Under the pieces are notes generated by a model that was not told where the DNA came from, did not search any database, and saw nothing but the letters and a program-made list of their open reading frames with translations. The translations under genes and the position numbers were made by a program. From Actinomyces sp. B33 (GTDB taxonomy: Bacteria > Actinomycetota > Actinomycetes > Actinomycetales > Actinomycetaceae), in assembly GCF_028437565.1 (NCBI RefSeq), contig NZ_JAMRYR010000003.1:401610-465609 (forward strand): a DNA stretch of 64,000 bases, given 5' to 3'. This document shows positions 37,869-45,933 of the stretch, in pieces (within the stretch, counting starts at the first letter, position 1; every line of letters begins with the position of its first letter).

Positions 37869-38786
37869 ATGTCTCAGATCAAAGACGGCGTCGAGCTGCT
37901 CGAATCCACACCCGTTCCCCGTCCAGGCCGATGGGTCAGCGCGATCGTCGTCGCCCTCATCGCCGCGATGCTCGCCAAGGCTCTCATCACGAACCCCAAC
38001 TTCCAGTGGGGCGTCGTCTGGGAATGGCTCTTCTCCCGGACGATCATCAGCGGCGTCGGATACACGCTCCTGCTGACCGTCATCGCCATGGCGATCGGCA
38101 CCCTGCTGGCCATCACGATGGCGATCATGCGCCAGAGCATCAATCCGATCCTGCGTTGGGTCGCCACCGCCTACATCTGGTTCTTCCGGGGCACCCCGAT
38201 CTACACCCAGCTGATCTTCTGGTCGCTCCTGCCCTCCCTCTACCCGACGCTCTCCTTCGGCATCCCCTTCGGGCCCGCGTTCGCCTCGATCGACACGAAC
38301 GCCTGGTTCACCCCCTTCGTCATGGCCTGGGTCGGGCTGTCCCTCAACGAGGGCGCCTACCTCGCCGAGATCATGCGCGCCGGCCTCCTGTCCGTCGACA
38401 AGGGCCAGTGGGAGGCTGCCACCGCCCTGGGCATGCCCCGAACGACGATCTTCCGCAGGATCATCCTCCCCCAGGCGATGCGCGTCATCGTCCCCCCGAT
38501 CGGCAACGAGACCATCTCGATGCTCAAGACGACCTCCCTCGTCGCGGCGATCCCCTTCACCCTCGAACTGACCTTCGTCGCCCAGACCAAGGGCCAGTCC
38601 CTCTTCGCCCCGATCCCCCTCCTGCTCGCCGCCGCCCTCTGGTACCTCGCGATCACCTCCCTGCTGATGTGGGTCCAATCCCACATCGAGCGCCATTTCG
38701 GCAAGGGATTCGAGCGGCGGGAATCGACCCCCGGCCCCTCATCGACCCCCTCCACCAACACGACCTTCCTGGATGTCACCCCATGA
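37869..38786 (+). CDS. Polar amino-acid ABC transporter permease (HisM/GlnP type)
   Basis: A 305-residue permease with about five or six membrane helices. The ATPase-coupling EAA motif is [37 protein letters not shown] (residues about 179-211). [17 protein letters not shown] is the HisMQ-family signature. One permease gene is present, so it probably works as a homodimer. About 35 hydrophilic residues at each end extend the usual 220-260 length. It ends in an ATGA overlap with the ATPase gene. Confidence 0.92.
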   Translation: MSQIKDGVELLESTPVPRPGRWVSAIVVALIAAMLAKALITNPNFQWGVVWEWLFSRTIISGVGYTLLLTVIAMAIGTLLAITMAIMRQSINPILRWVATAYIWFFRGTPIYTQLIFWSLLPSLYPTLSFGIPFGPAFASIDTNAWFTPFVMAWVGLSLNEGAYLAEIMRAGLLSVDKGQWEAATALGMPRTTIFRRIILPQAMRVIVPPIGNETISMLKTTSLVAAIPFTLELTFVAQTKGQSLFAPIPLLLAAALWYLAITSLLMWVQSHIERHFGKGFERRESTPGPSSTPSTNTTFLDVTP

Positions 38787-39571
38787 CCAGCACCACCCGC
38801 TCCACCGCCCCCATGGTCCGCGTCGAGGGCGTCCACAAGTTCTTCGGCGACCTTCACGTCCTCAAGGGCATCGATCTGGAGATCGCCAACGGCGAGGTCT
38901 GCGTGATCCTCGGCCCCTCCGGCTCCGGCAAGTCGACGCTCCTGCGCTGCCTCAACCAGCTCGAGGAGATCTCCGCGGGCCGCGTCCACGTCGACGGAGA
39001 GCTCCTCGGATACCGCGAGGACGAGCGGGGCCGACTCCACGACCTCCCCGACAAGGAGATCGCCCGCCAGCGGTCGCGCATCGGCATGGTGTTCCAGCGA
39101 TTCAACCTCTTCCCCCACAAGACGGCGCTGGAGAACGTCACGGAGGCCCCCGTCCACGTCCTCGGCCTGCCCAAGGACGAGGCGCGCCGCCGCGCCCACG
39201 ACCTCCTCGACCGCGTCGGCCTGGCCGACCGGGCGGACCACTACCCGGCCGAGCTCTCCGGCGGCCAGCAGCAGCGCGTCGCCATCGCCCGGGCCCTCGC
39301 GATGGACCCGGAGATCATGCTCTTCGACGAGCCGACGTCGGCCCTCGACCCCGAGCTCGTCGGCGAGGTCCTCTCCGTCATGCAGGACCTCGCCCGTTCC
39401 GGGATGACGATGGCGGTCGTCACCCACGAGATCGGATTCGCCCGGGAGGTCGCCGATCACGTCGTCTTCATGGACGACGGGGTCATCGTCGAGGCGGGGT
39501 CGCCGACCGACGTCATCGATCACCCCCAGCAGGATCGGACGAGGGACTTCTTCTCCAAGGTCCTTTCGTGA
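38783..39571 (+). CDS. Polar amino-acid ABC transporter ATPase (GlnQ/HisP type)
   Basis: A 262-residue nucleotide-binding subunit. Walker A is GPSGSGKST, the Q-loop is [12 protein letters not shown], the signature is [15 protein letters not shown], Walker B is [14 protein letters not shown], and the switch His is in VVTHEIGFA. The last codons (encoding [16 protein letters not shown]) are duplicated 1.6 kb downstream at 41163-41203, beyond the islet. This suggests the islet was placed exactly at this gene's 3' end without breaking it. It powers uptake by the two preceding proteins. Confidence 0.94.
   Translation: MTSTTRSTAPMVRVEGVHKFFGDLHVLKGIDLEIANGEVCVILGPSGSGKSTLLRCLNQLEEISAGRVHVDGELLGYREDERGRLHDLPDKEIARQRSRIGMVFQRFNLFPHKTALENVTEAPVHVLGLPKDEARRRAHDLLDRVGLADRADHYPAELSGGQQQRVAIARALAMDPEIMLFDEPTSALDPELVGEVLSVMQDLARSGMTMAVVTHEIGFAREVADHVVFMDDGVIVEAGSPTDVIDHPQQDRTRDFFSKVLS
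39524..39564 (+). repeat. 41-bp direct repeat, copy 1 (3' end of the ABC ATPase gene)
   Basis: Identical to 41163-41203 over all 41 bases. It is the left boundary of the lower-GC islet. An 11-base piece just upstream (39507-39517) is also repeated at 41142-41152. Confidence 0.9.
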
Positions 39572-39785
39572 GGAGTCACGAAGACGGGGAATGAAGCCTC
39601 CGGCTTCTCACGGCCTACCGAGGAAACATCTCGACGAGGCCCCCTGTCCGGGCTGCTCCCCCTCGACGACACGGAGCCAAAGGCAGCCCCGACCGGCATC
39701 GGTGGCGAGGGACGGCGCCAAGCGGAATCGCCCCTCGCCACCGGTGATGTCGTGCCATCCGCAGTCCCATGCTTATCGGGGTTCG
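39572..39785. other. Intergenic part of the islet with two hairpins, no gene
   Basis: No plausible coding frame. GAAGCC-TCC-GGCTTC (39593-39607) lies just after the ATPase stop. A 12-bp perfect stem (39700-39711 with 39732-39743) lies downstream of the minus-strand islet genes. Neither has a T-tract. Confidence 0.5.
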
Positions 39786-39965
39786 TCATCGGATCGAGTC
39801 GTCGTCTTTGGAAATTCGCAGATCGACGAATTCGGGGAGCATCAGCACGGTGCTGACGATCACGGCCACCCACCAGTACGAAAACGTCTGGGTGATCTTC
39901 GTGACGAGCAAGAGCATCACCGCCACAACCATGAGGTAGTCGCGGATAACACGAATCGCCTTCAC
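39786..39965 (-). CDS. Small two-helix membrane protein, possible immunity protein
   Basis: A 59-residue protein beginning VKAIRVIRDYLMVVAVMLLL. Two membrane helices (about residues 9-25 and 29-45) are joined by a short turn (TKITQTFSYW), with a charged tail ending RISKDDDSIR. The GTG start overlaps the stop of the exported-protein gene (GTGA, 39962-39965), so translation is coupled. Size, topology, position and coupling match immunity proteins of bacteriocins, though I recognise no specific family. Base composition is lower in GC than the chromosome. It could instead help export or membrane insertion of its partner. Confidence 0.65.
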   Translation of the reverse strand: MKAIRVIRDYLMVVAVMLLLVTKITQTFSYWWVAVIVSTVLMLPEFVDLRISKDDDSIR

Positions 39966-40912
39966 CACGCGAAACACCCCACAACGGTATCGCCAACACG
40001 GACCCACCCGGTGGAATCGGATCGGTACCAGGCCCATCCTCCTCCTACCGCGCATAGCACGAGCGCTCCTGGACCGATCTTCTTCACGACGAACTTCCCG
40101 ACTCTCGGCCCGTAGTTCTTAATTCCGGTCCATGCTTTTCCAGCTATCCACCGACAGTTCGAGCCGAGCCATCCTGCTGCAGATTTTGCCTTATTGACGA
40201 TGTAAGAGCCCGCGTTGCCGAACCACTTCGTCACATCATCCCACCAGGACGGATCCGCTGTGACAGGATATGAGTAGCTCCCTGATCTATGCTCGACGAC
40301 CTGCGTGAGGATATCGCCTCTGGCCTCGAAGTGCGTAGCCACGGAAATGCCTTCGGAATCGACCGACCATGGCGCATCCACTCCTCCCACGAGTTCAAAG
40401 GAGCCATCGATTTCAGCGAACAGCATCGCAGCACCGGTCTCGTCATCGACGATGATCGTATCCGCATTTGGAAACCGATAGTCGAAACGTTCCGGAGCTG
40501 AGGAGTCCTTGATCACGCTATGCACTTTCACGTTTCCATTGTCGAATGGGACGACGGCGTATTCGACAAGGCTGTCCGTCTTCGATTCCGCAACCGCGAT
40601 ACCGCCGTCGATATCGAGGGATCCCGCATCAGCATCCGGGACAACGAGTTTACCGGAACCGATAGTCGAACCGACTTCGATATCATTGGTTTCCCCGACT
40701 GTCACTTCGACTGAACCTTCCACGCTTATCGCACCGGCCACTCCCAGCTCCGGCCTCATTACTATTGACAGACTCGTATCAATACCGGCCAGCCGTTGCG
40801 CGGATCCAATTACCGCTCCGATATCCCCATCGATACCTTGATCCGCTGCCGAAGCGCTTCCCGTCATGCACACGGCAAGCATCACCGCAGACAGCGCAGC
40901 AGACCCTGCCAT
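39962..40912 (-). CDS. Exported protein with a cationic hydrophobic C-terminus, candidate toxin/bacteriocin precursor
   Basis: A 316-residue protein with a signal sequence (AALSAVMLAVCMTGSASA, cleavage before ADQG). Residues about 25-230 are a beta-rich, acidic region ending in SYSYPVTADPSWW. From memory this resembles the N-terminal module of a group of actinobacterial exported proteins with variable ends. The last ~85 residues differ sharply: basic, Gly/Trp-rich and hydrophobic, with NCRWIAGKAW, GALVLCAVGGGWAWY and a final VVGCFAW. The in-frame ATG at 40930 with a perfect GGAGG site is followed by TGA at its fourth codon; translation may restart at 40912. Unless TGA is read through or restart works, expression is reduced. 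Confidence 0.65.
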   Translation of the reverse strand: MAGSAALSAVMLAVCMTGSASAADQGIDGDIGAVIGSAQRLAGIDTSLSIVMRPELGVAGAISVEGSVEVTVGETNDIEVGSTIGSGKLVVPDADAGSLDIDGGIAVAESKTDSLVEYAVVPFDNGNVKVHSVIKDSSAPERFDYRFPNADTIIVDDETGAAMLFAEIDGSFELVGGVDAPWSVDSEGISVATHFEARGDILTQVVEHRSGSYSYPVTADPSWWDDVTKWFGNAGSYIVNKAKSAAGWLGSNCRWIAGKAWTGIKNYGPRVGKFVVKKIGPGALVLCAVGGGWAWYRSDSTGWVRVGDTVVGCFAW

Positions 40913-40941
40913 GAGTGTTCACACACTCATCGCTTTCCTCC
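40910..40941 (-). promoter_or_regulatory. Ribosome-binding site and upstream start interrupted by TGA
   Basis: GGAGG (complement of 40937-40941) is six bases from ATG (40930-40928), then AGT GTG TGA ACA CTC ATG in one frame. A CGA in place of TGA (40921-40919) would give MSVRTLMAGS, a normal signal-peptide start. The annotated ATG (40912) has no Shine-Dalgarno site of its own. Confidence 0.6.
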
Positions 40942-41121
40942 AATCGCACGCGCCATCAGGGCATGATTATTTGATCATTTTCTACAAGTTTTTAACAGTG
41001 ACTAAAATCGCATATTCTTGATCTTGTGCGATACAGGTTGATCCCTCGACAGTGACCATGGAGTCGTAGTCCAGGCAGACTCCTCGTGTGTTCACAAGTC
41101 GGAAAACAATCGCGTCTTCTT
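40942..41121. other. AT-richer intergenic end of the islet
   Basis: No gene is seen. The stretch 40970-41030 is the most AT-rich of the islet (TTTTTAACAGTGACTAAAAT) and probably holds the promoter of the exported-protein gene. I could not settle on -35 and -10 boxes. Confidence 0.4.
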
Positions 41122-41207
41122 CGTCGAGATCAGCTCATCCGCCGACGTCATCAACCGACCATCCCCAGCAGGATCGGACGAGGGACTTCTTCTCCAAGGT
41201 CCTGTGA
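41122..41207 (+). pseudogene. Remnant of an ABC ATPase 3' end
   Basis: The last codons encode [15 protein letters not shown] and a stop, identical to the transporter ATPase C-terminus except that the final Ser is missing. Upstream, a frame offset by an indel still reads FVEISSSADVIN beside [12 protein letters not shown] of the intact gene. It is therefore a decayed second copy of that gene's end, not only a random repeat. It marks the right border of the islet. Confidence 0.7.
41163..41203 (+). repeat. 41-bp direct repeat, copy 2
   Basis: Perfect match to 39524-39564, at the far side of the islet. The two copies are 1,639 bases apart, start to start. Confidence 0.9.
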
Positions 41208-41281
41208 CCCCTTGCGCGCGGGTTTGCGGCCCATCTGCGGATCCGCCCCAGCTCGGGATAGCCGGGAGTCGGGGCGCCTCG

Positions 41282-42895
41282 TCAGGTGAGCGTCACCAGA
41301 TCGAGGTAGGAGTCGTCCCACAGGTCCTCGTCGGCGTCGGGCAGGAGGAGCACCCGGTCCGGGGCGAGGGCCTGAACGGCCCCCGGATCGTGGGTGACGA
41401 GGACGACGGCGCCCTCGTAGGAGCGCAACGCGGAGAGGACCTCCTCGCGGGAGGCCGGATCGAGGTTGTTCGTCGGCTCGTCGAGGAGGAGGACGTTCGC
41501 CCCGGAGACGACGAGGGTCGCCAGGGCCAGCCTCGTCTTCTCCCCGCCCGACAGGACCGATGTCGGCTTGTCGACGTCGTCGCCGACGAAGAGGAATTGG
41601 CCCAGGACACTGCGCACGTGAGTGTCGTCGAGGCCGGGGGCGGCGGCCGCCATGTTCTCGCGGACCGTCATCGCGGGGTCGAGGGTCTCGTGCTCCTGCG
41701 CGTAATAGCCCAGGCGCAGCCCGTGGCCGGGGACGACCTCGCCGGTGTCGGCCTCCTCGATGCCCGACAGGAGTCGCAGGAGCGTCGTCTTGCCCGCGCC
41801 GTTGAGCCCGAGGACGACGACCTTGGCCCCCCGGTCGATGGCCAGGTCGACGCCGGTGAAGACCTCGAGCGACCCGTAGGACTTCGACAACCCCTCGGCG
41901 GTCAACGGGACCCGCCCGCAGGGGGCGGGATCGGGGAATCGCAGGCGGGCGACCCTCTCCTGGCGGGCCTCGCCGCCCGCCTGGGCGAGGAGCTCATCGG
42001 CCCGTCGCAGCATCTGCTGGGCGGCGACGGCCTTCGTCGCCTTGGCCCGCATCTTCTCGCCCTGGGCGCGCAACTGCTCCGCCTTCTTCAGCGCGTTCGC
42101 CCGCTCTTTGCGCCGGCGCCTCTCGTCCTCCTCTCGCTGGCGCAGATAGGCCGACCAGCCGAGGTGGTAGATGTCGATCTCGGCCCGCGACGCATCGAGG
42201 AAGAACACCTGGTTGACGGTCTCGCCCAGGAGCTTGACGTCGTGGGAGATCATCATGACGCCGCCGGAGAAGGTCGTGATCCAGTCGCGCAACCAGATGA
42301 TCGAGTCGTGGTCGAGGTGGTTCGTCGGCTCGTCGAGGAGGAGGACGTCGGCGCCGGAGAACAGGACGCGGGCCAGTTCGACGCGTCGGCGCTGACCGCC
42401 CGACAGCGTGTCGAGCCTCTGGTCGAGCACCCGGTCCTCCAGGCCGAGCGAATGGGCGATCTGGGCGGCCTCGGCATTGGCGGCCCATCCCCCCTGGGTG
42501 GTGAATTCTTGATCGAGTCGGACGTAGCGGTCCATCGCCTTGCGCTGGCGCGCGCCCTGAGTCGTCGCCATCTCGTGCTCGGCCTTGCGGATCCTCGCGA
42601 TGAGCTCGTCGATGCCGCGCACCGAGGTGATGCGGTCGCGCGCGATCATCGTCTGGTCGCCGACGTGGGTGTCCTGGGCGAGGTAGCCGATCGACGAGGT
42701 CGACGAGATCGTCCCGGTGTGCTCGGCCGCGCCGCCCTCATCGGCCTCGCCGGCGAGCAGGCGCATCGTCGTCGTCTTGCCGGCGCCGTTGCGCCCGACG
42801 AGTCCGATGCGCATCCCCTTGTCGATGCGGAAGGAGGCGCTGCGCACGAGTTCGCGTGCGCCGATCCTCAGGCTGAAGTCCTGGACGTTGATCAC
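41282..42895 (-). CDS. ABC-F family ATPase (translation factor / ribosome-protection type)
   Basis: A 537-residue cytosolic protein with two ABC domains and no membrane segment. Walker A motifs are GRNGAGKTTTMRLL and GLNGAGKTTLLRLL. Signatures are LSGGQRRRVELARVL and LSGGEKTRLALATLV, each followed by LLLDEPTNHLD or LLLDEPTNNLD. The linker between them (EEDERRRRKERANALKKAEQLR and onward) is the charged P-site tRNA-interaction arm of ABC-F proteins. These bind the ribosome E site and relieve stalling; some give antibiotic resistance. TAGGAT is six bases before the GTG start (leaderless). Confidence 0.92.
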   Translation of the reverse strand: MINVQDFSLRIGARELVRSASFRIDKGMRIGLVGRNGAGKTTTMRLLAGEADEGGAAEHTGTISSTSSIGYLAQDTHVGDQTMIARDRITSVRGIDELIARIRKAEHEMATTQGARQRKAMDRYVRLDQEFTTQGGWAANAEAAQIAHSLGLEDRVLDQRLDTLSGGQRRRVELARVLFSGADVLLLDEPTNHLDHDSIIWLRDWITTFSGGVMMISHDVKLLGETVNQVFFLDASRAEIDIYHLGWSAYLRQREEDERRRRKERANALKKAEQLRAQGEKMRAKATKAVAAQQMLRRADELLAQAGGEARQERVARLRFPDPAPCGRVPLTAEGLSKSYGSLEVFTGVDLAIDRGAKVVVLGLNGAGKTTLLRLLSGIEEADTGEVVPGHGLRLGYYAQEHETLDPAMTVRENMAAAAPGLDDTHVRSVLGQFLFVGDDVDKPTSVLSGGEKTRLALATLVVSGANVLLLDEPTNNLDPASREEVLSALRSYEGAVVLVTHDPGAVQALAPDRVLLLPDADEDLWDDSYLDLVTLT

Positions 42896-42901
42896 CCGTC
42901 G

Positions 42902-42907
42902 ATCCTA
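42902..42907 (-). promoter_or_regulatory. Leaderless -10 box of the ABC-F gene
   Basis: TAGGAT on the minus strand, six bases, then the GTG start at 42895. Confidence 0.5.
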
Positions 42908-43001
42908 GTGGCTGTGGGATGGTCCACCCCCGCCCGATCGCGTGGGAGACGGGCGAAGCGGGCACAATGGGAGGGAGTTAACACCCCCGGAAGGCCTTAT
43001 C

Positions 43002-43682
43002 GTGACGCACCAGTCCTCCAGCTCTCGCGCTCCTCGGATCTTCGACGTCATCGCCGTCATGTTCGTCGCGTTCCTGCTGATCTCGAATATCGCGGGGACG
43101 AAGGTGACGGCGTTGGACGCGGGCCCGATCCACCTGGTGTTCGACGGCGGGGCAGTCCTCTTCCCCCTGACCTACGTGCTGGGGGACGTGCTCTCCGAGG
43201 TGTACGGGTTCGCGCGCGCCAAGCGCGTCGTCCTCATGGGCTTCGCCGCCTCGATCATCGCCTCGCTGACGTTCTGGATCGTCCAGGTCGCGCCGGTCGG
43301 CCCGGGCTACGAGCATCAGGCCGCGTACGAGGCCGTCCTCGGCTTCGTCCCGAGGATCGTCGCCGCCTCCGTCATCGGTTACCTCGTCGGCCAGCTCGTC
43401 AACGCCTTCGTCCTCGTGAGGATCCGCCAGCGCTGGGGCGCCGACCACCTGTGGGCCAGGCTCATCGGGTCGACCCTCGTCGGCGAGGGCGTCGACACCG
43501 CGTTGTTCTGCACGATCGCGTTCCTCGGGGTGATCCCCGGCTCCGAGTTCGTCAACTACGTGGTCACCGGCTACGCGTACAAGGTGGGGGTCGAGGTCGT
43601 GCTCCTGCCGTTGACCTACCGGGTCATCGCCTGGGTCCGAACCCGCGAGGGGCTGGGGGCCGGGGAGGTCCTCGCCGCATGA
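43002..43682 (+). CDS. yhhQ: Queuosine precursor transporter YhhQ
   Basis: A 226-residue membrane protein of the VUT/YhhQ family with about six helices. LLISNIAGTKVTAL, FPLTYVLGDVLSEVYGFARAKRV and the later VGEGVDTALFCTIAFLG are family signatures. It imports queuine or preQ bases. The GTG start has GGAAGG 9-14 bases upstream, and a CACAAT box (42963-42968) could be its -10. The stop codon overlaps the tgt start (ATGA), so the importer and the enzyme that inserts the base into tRNA are made together. Confidence 0.92.
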   Translation: MTHQSSSSRAPRIFDVIAVMFVAFLLISNIAGTKVTALDAGPIHLVFDGGAVLFPLTYVLGDVLSEVYGFARAKRVVLMGFAASIIASLTFWIVQVAPVGPGYEHQAAYEAVLGFVPRIVAASVIGYLVGQLVNAFVLVRIRQRWGADHLWARLIGSTLVGEGVDTALFCTIAFLGVIPGSEFVNYVVTGYAYKVGVEVVLLPLTYRVIAWVRTREGLGAGEVLAA

Positions 43683-45001
43683 GCGCCCATTGGCTCAACG
43701 CCCCCGACTCCCCCCTGCCCCGTCCGGGGCGGTCTCCGTCCGGACGCGATCGGGGCTTCGACATCGGCACGCGACTGGCATCCGGACCCGGTCTGGGGCG
43801 CACCGGAGTCATCCACACCGCGCACGGGCAGATCCGCACCCCCGCGTTCATCCCCGTGGGGACGAAGGCCGACGTCAAGGCCCTCGTCCCGGAGATGGTC
43901 GCCGATCTGGGCGCCCAGGCCGTCTTGGCCAACGCCTACCACCTCTACCTCCAGCCGGGCTCCGACCTGGTCGACGAGGCCGGCGGCCTCGGCCGCTTCA
44001 TGAACTGGCCGGGGCCGACCTACACGGATTCGGGGGGCTTCCAGGTGCTCTCCCTGGGGGCTGGCTTCAAGAAGGTCCTCTCCCAGGAGTTCTCCGGTGC
44101 GGTCGACTCCTCCGACCCGCGCGTGCGCATGCAGGCCGTCAAGGCGTCGAACGCGGTGGTCGACGACGACGGCGTCGTCTTCCGATCCCATATCGACGGG
44201 ACGAGGCACCGCTTCACGCCGGAGGTCTCGATGGGCATCCAGCACGAGCTGGGATCCGACATCATGTTCGCCTTCGACGAGCTGACGTCCCTCCTGCATC
44301 CGCGCTCCTATCAGGAGTCCTCCCTGGAGCGCACTCACGCGTGGGCCCGGCGCTGCCTGCGCGAGCACGCGCGGCTGACCGGGATACGGACGCACCGTCC
44401 CTATCAGCAGCTGTGGGGCGTCATCCAGGGGGCCCAGTACGAGGACCTGCGGCGCCGCGCCGCGCGGACGATGGCGGCGATGGACGAGGACGGCGCCCGC
44501 TTCGACGGGTTCGGCGTCGGCGGCGCGCTGGAGAAGGAGAACCTGGGGACGATCGTCTCGTGGGTGTGCGAGGAGCTGGGCGAGGACCGCCCCCGCCATC
44601 TCCTGGGGATCTCCGAGCCCGACGACTTCTTCCGGGCCGTCGAGGCCGGCGCCGACACCTTCGACTGCGTCAACCCCTCGCGCGTGGCCCGCAACGCGGC
44701 GATCTACTCGCCCGACGGGCGATTCAACATCACGAACTCCCGCTTCAAAAGGGACTTCTCGCCGATGGTCGACGAATGCGGGTGCTACACCTGCACCCAC
44801 TACACCGCGGCCTACGTCCACCATCTTTTCAAAGCCAAGGAGATCCTCGCCTCGACGCTGGCGACGATCCACAACGAGTGGTTCACCGTCAGGCTCGTGG
44901 ACGCGATCCGCTCGTCCATCGACGACGGGGACTACGAGTCGTTCCGCGACGACACCCTCGGCCGCTATCAGGCCGGACGACGAAAGGCCGCACGATCATG
45001 A
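43679..45001 (+). CDS. tgt: tRNA-guanine/queuine transglycosylase
   Basis: A 440-residue TIM barrel that exchanges G34 of GUN-anticodon tRNAs for a queuine-type base. The general-base Asp is in YTDSGGFQVLSLG, WGVIQGAQYEDLR is the base-recognition strand, and the nucleophile Asp is in TFDCVNPSRVARN. The zinc site is CGCYTCTHYTAAYVHHLFKAKE. Some pocket motifs (GVGGALEKENLGTIV instead of the GGLxVGE form) are those I recall from Actinomyces and Bifidobacterium enzymes, so base preference may differ from E. coli. It is coupled at both ends to yhhQ and the peptidase gene. Confidence 0.94.
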   Translation: MSAHWLNAPDSPLPRPGRSPSGRDRGFDIGTRLASGPGLGRTGVIHTAHGQIRTPAFIPVGTKADVKALVPEMVADLGAQAVLANAYHLYLQPGSDLVDEAGGLGRFMNWPGPTYTDSGGFQVLSLGAGFKKVLSQEFSGAVDSSDPRVRMQAVKASNAVVDDDGVVFRSHIDGTRHRFTPEVSMGIQHELGSDIMFAFDELTSLLHPRSYQESSLERTHAWARRCLREHARLTGIRTHRPYQQLWGVIQGAQYEDLRRRAARTMAAMDEDGARFDGFGVGGALEKENLGTIVSWVCEELGEDRPRHLLGISEPDDFFRAVEAGADTFDCVNPSRVARNAAIYSPDGRFNITNSRFKRDFSPMVDECGCYTCTHYTAAYVHHLFKAKEILASTLATIHNEWFTVRLVDAIRSSIDDGDYESFRDDTLGRYQAGRRKAARS

Positions 45002-45885
45002 GCTTCAACGAAGGCGTCCGCTCGGACTCCTCCCGCGTCAGGTCCTCGGGGCGGACCGCCGCCGGCATCGGCGGGGGCTCCATCCTCACCGTCCTCGCAG
45101 TGGTCCTCATCAGCCAGTTCACCGGCATCGACCTGACGGGCCTGCTCTCCGCGGCCCCGCAGGGGTCCTCGTCCGCCGGGCCCGGCGTCGACCTGTCGGA
45201 GTGCACGACCGGCCGGGCCGCGAACGAGCGCACCGAGTGCCGGATGGTGACGACGGCCGACTCCCTCGACGTCGTCTGGCAGGAGCAGCTGGCCGCCCAG
45301 TCGTCGACGGGGTATCAGGCCCCCGGGTTCCAGATCTTCCAGGACGCGGTGTCCACGGGATGCGGGTCGGCGACATCGGCGACGGGCCCCTTCTACTGCC
45401 CTGCCGACGCGACCGTGTACCTCGACCTGGGGTTCTTCCAGCAGATGGAGTCCGACTTCGGAGCCGCCAACGCGCCCCTCGCCCAGGAGTACGTCGTCGC
45501 CCACGAATGGGGCCACCATATCCAGAACCTCCACGGGGTCTTCTCGACGCACGACACGCGCGAGCAGGGCGAGCAGGGCGCCGGGGTCCGCTCCGAGCTC
45601 CAGGCCGACTGCTACGCGGGCGTGTGGATGAATTGGGCCTCGCGCACGATCGACCCGGACTCCGGCGTCCCTTTCCTCGTCGAGCCCACCGAGGCCCAGA
45701 TCGCCGATGCCCTCCAGACGGCGCAGGCCATCGGCGACGACCGCCTCCAGGAGCGCTATCAGGGGGCCTCGAACGCCGACACGTGGACGCACGGATCGGC
45801 CCAGCAGCGCCAGAAGTGGCTCCTGACGGGACTGGAGTCCGGTTCCATCGCGTCCTGCGACACGTGGAGCGCCCCGACGGTATAG
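44998..45885 (+). CDS. Neutral zinc metallopeptidase (YpfJ family), membrane-anchored
   Basis: A 295-residue protein with one N-terminal membrane helix (about residues 22-42) and an exported peptidase domain. The zinc motif is HEWGHHIQN, followed by a downstream RSELQADCYAGVW that supplies the third ligand Glu/Asp. Four cysteines outside the membrane could form disulfides. Substrates of this family are not known. The ATG overlaps the tgt stop by four bases, a co-translation that seems incidental in function. Confidence 0.87.
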   Translation: MSFNEGVRSDSSRVRSSGRTAAGIGGGSILTVLAVVLISQFTGIDLTGLLSAAPQGSSSAGPGVDLSECTTGRAANERTECRMVTTADSLDVVWQEQLAAQSSTGYQAPGFQIFQDAVSTGCGSATSATGPFYCPADATVYLDLGFFQQMESDFGAANAPLAQEYVVAHEWGHHIQNLHGVFSTHDTREQGEQGAGVRSELQADCYAGVWMNWASRTIDPDSGVPFLVEPTEAQIADALQTAQAIGDDRLQERYQGASNADTWTHGSAQQRQKWLLTGLESGSIASCDTWSAPTV

Positions 45886-45933
45886 CGTTCACTCGAACGC
45901 GCACGACCGGAGAACTATGGGAATGAGGGCCCG

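Noticed and set aside
39520..39999. 159-codon minus-strand frame over the ATPase end and islet border
   Set aside because: It reads through the antisense of the ABC ATPase and the small membrane gene region, with no ribosome site or protein features.
40510..40841. Plus-strand frames inside the islet
   Set aside because: They lie opposite the exported-protein gene, which has a signal peptide, a coherent sequence and a downstream coupled gene. The plus frames have none of these.
39572..41207. Insertion sequence
   Set aside because: No transposase, no terminal inverted repeats and no short target duplication. The flanking repeat is a 41-bp piece of coding sequence.
42942..43001. preQ1 riboswitch upstream of yhhQ
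   Set aside because: The leader is short, and the only symmetry is a weak GGGAGTTAACACCC. I cannot find the preQ1-I loop sequence or a pseudoknot.
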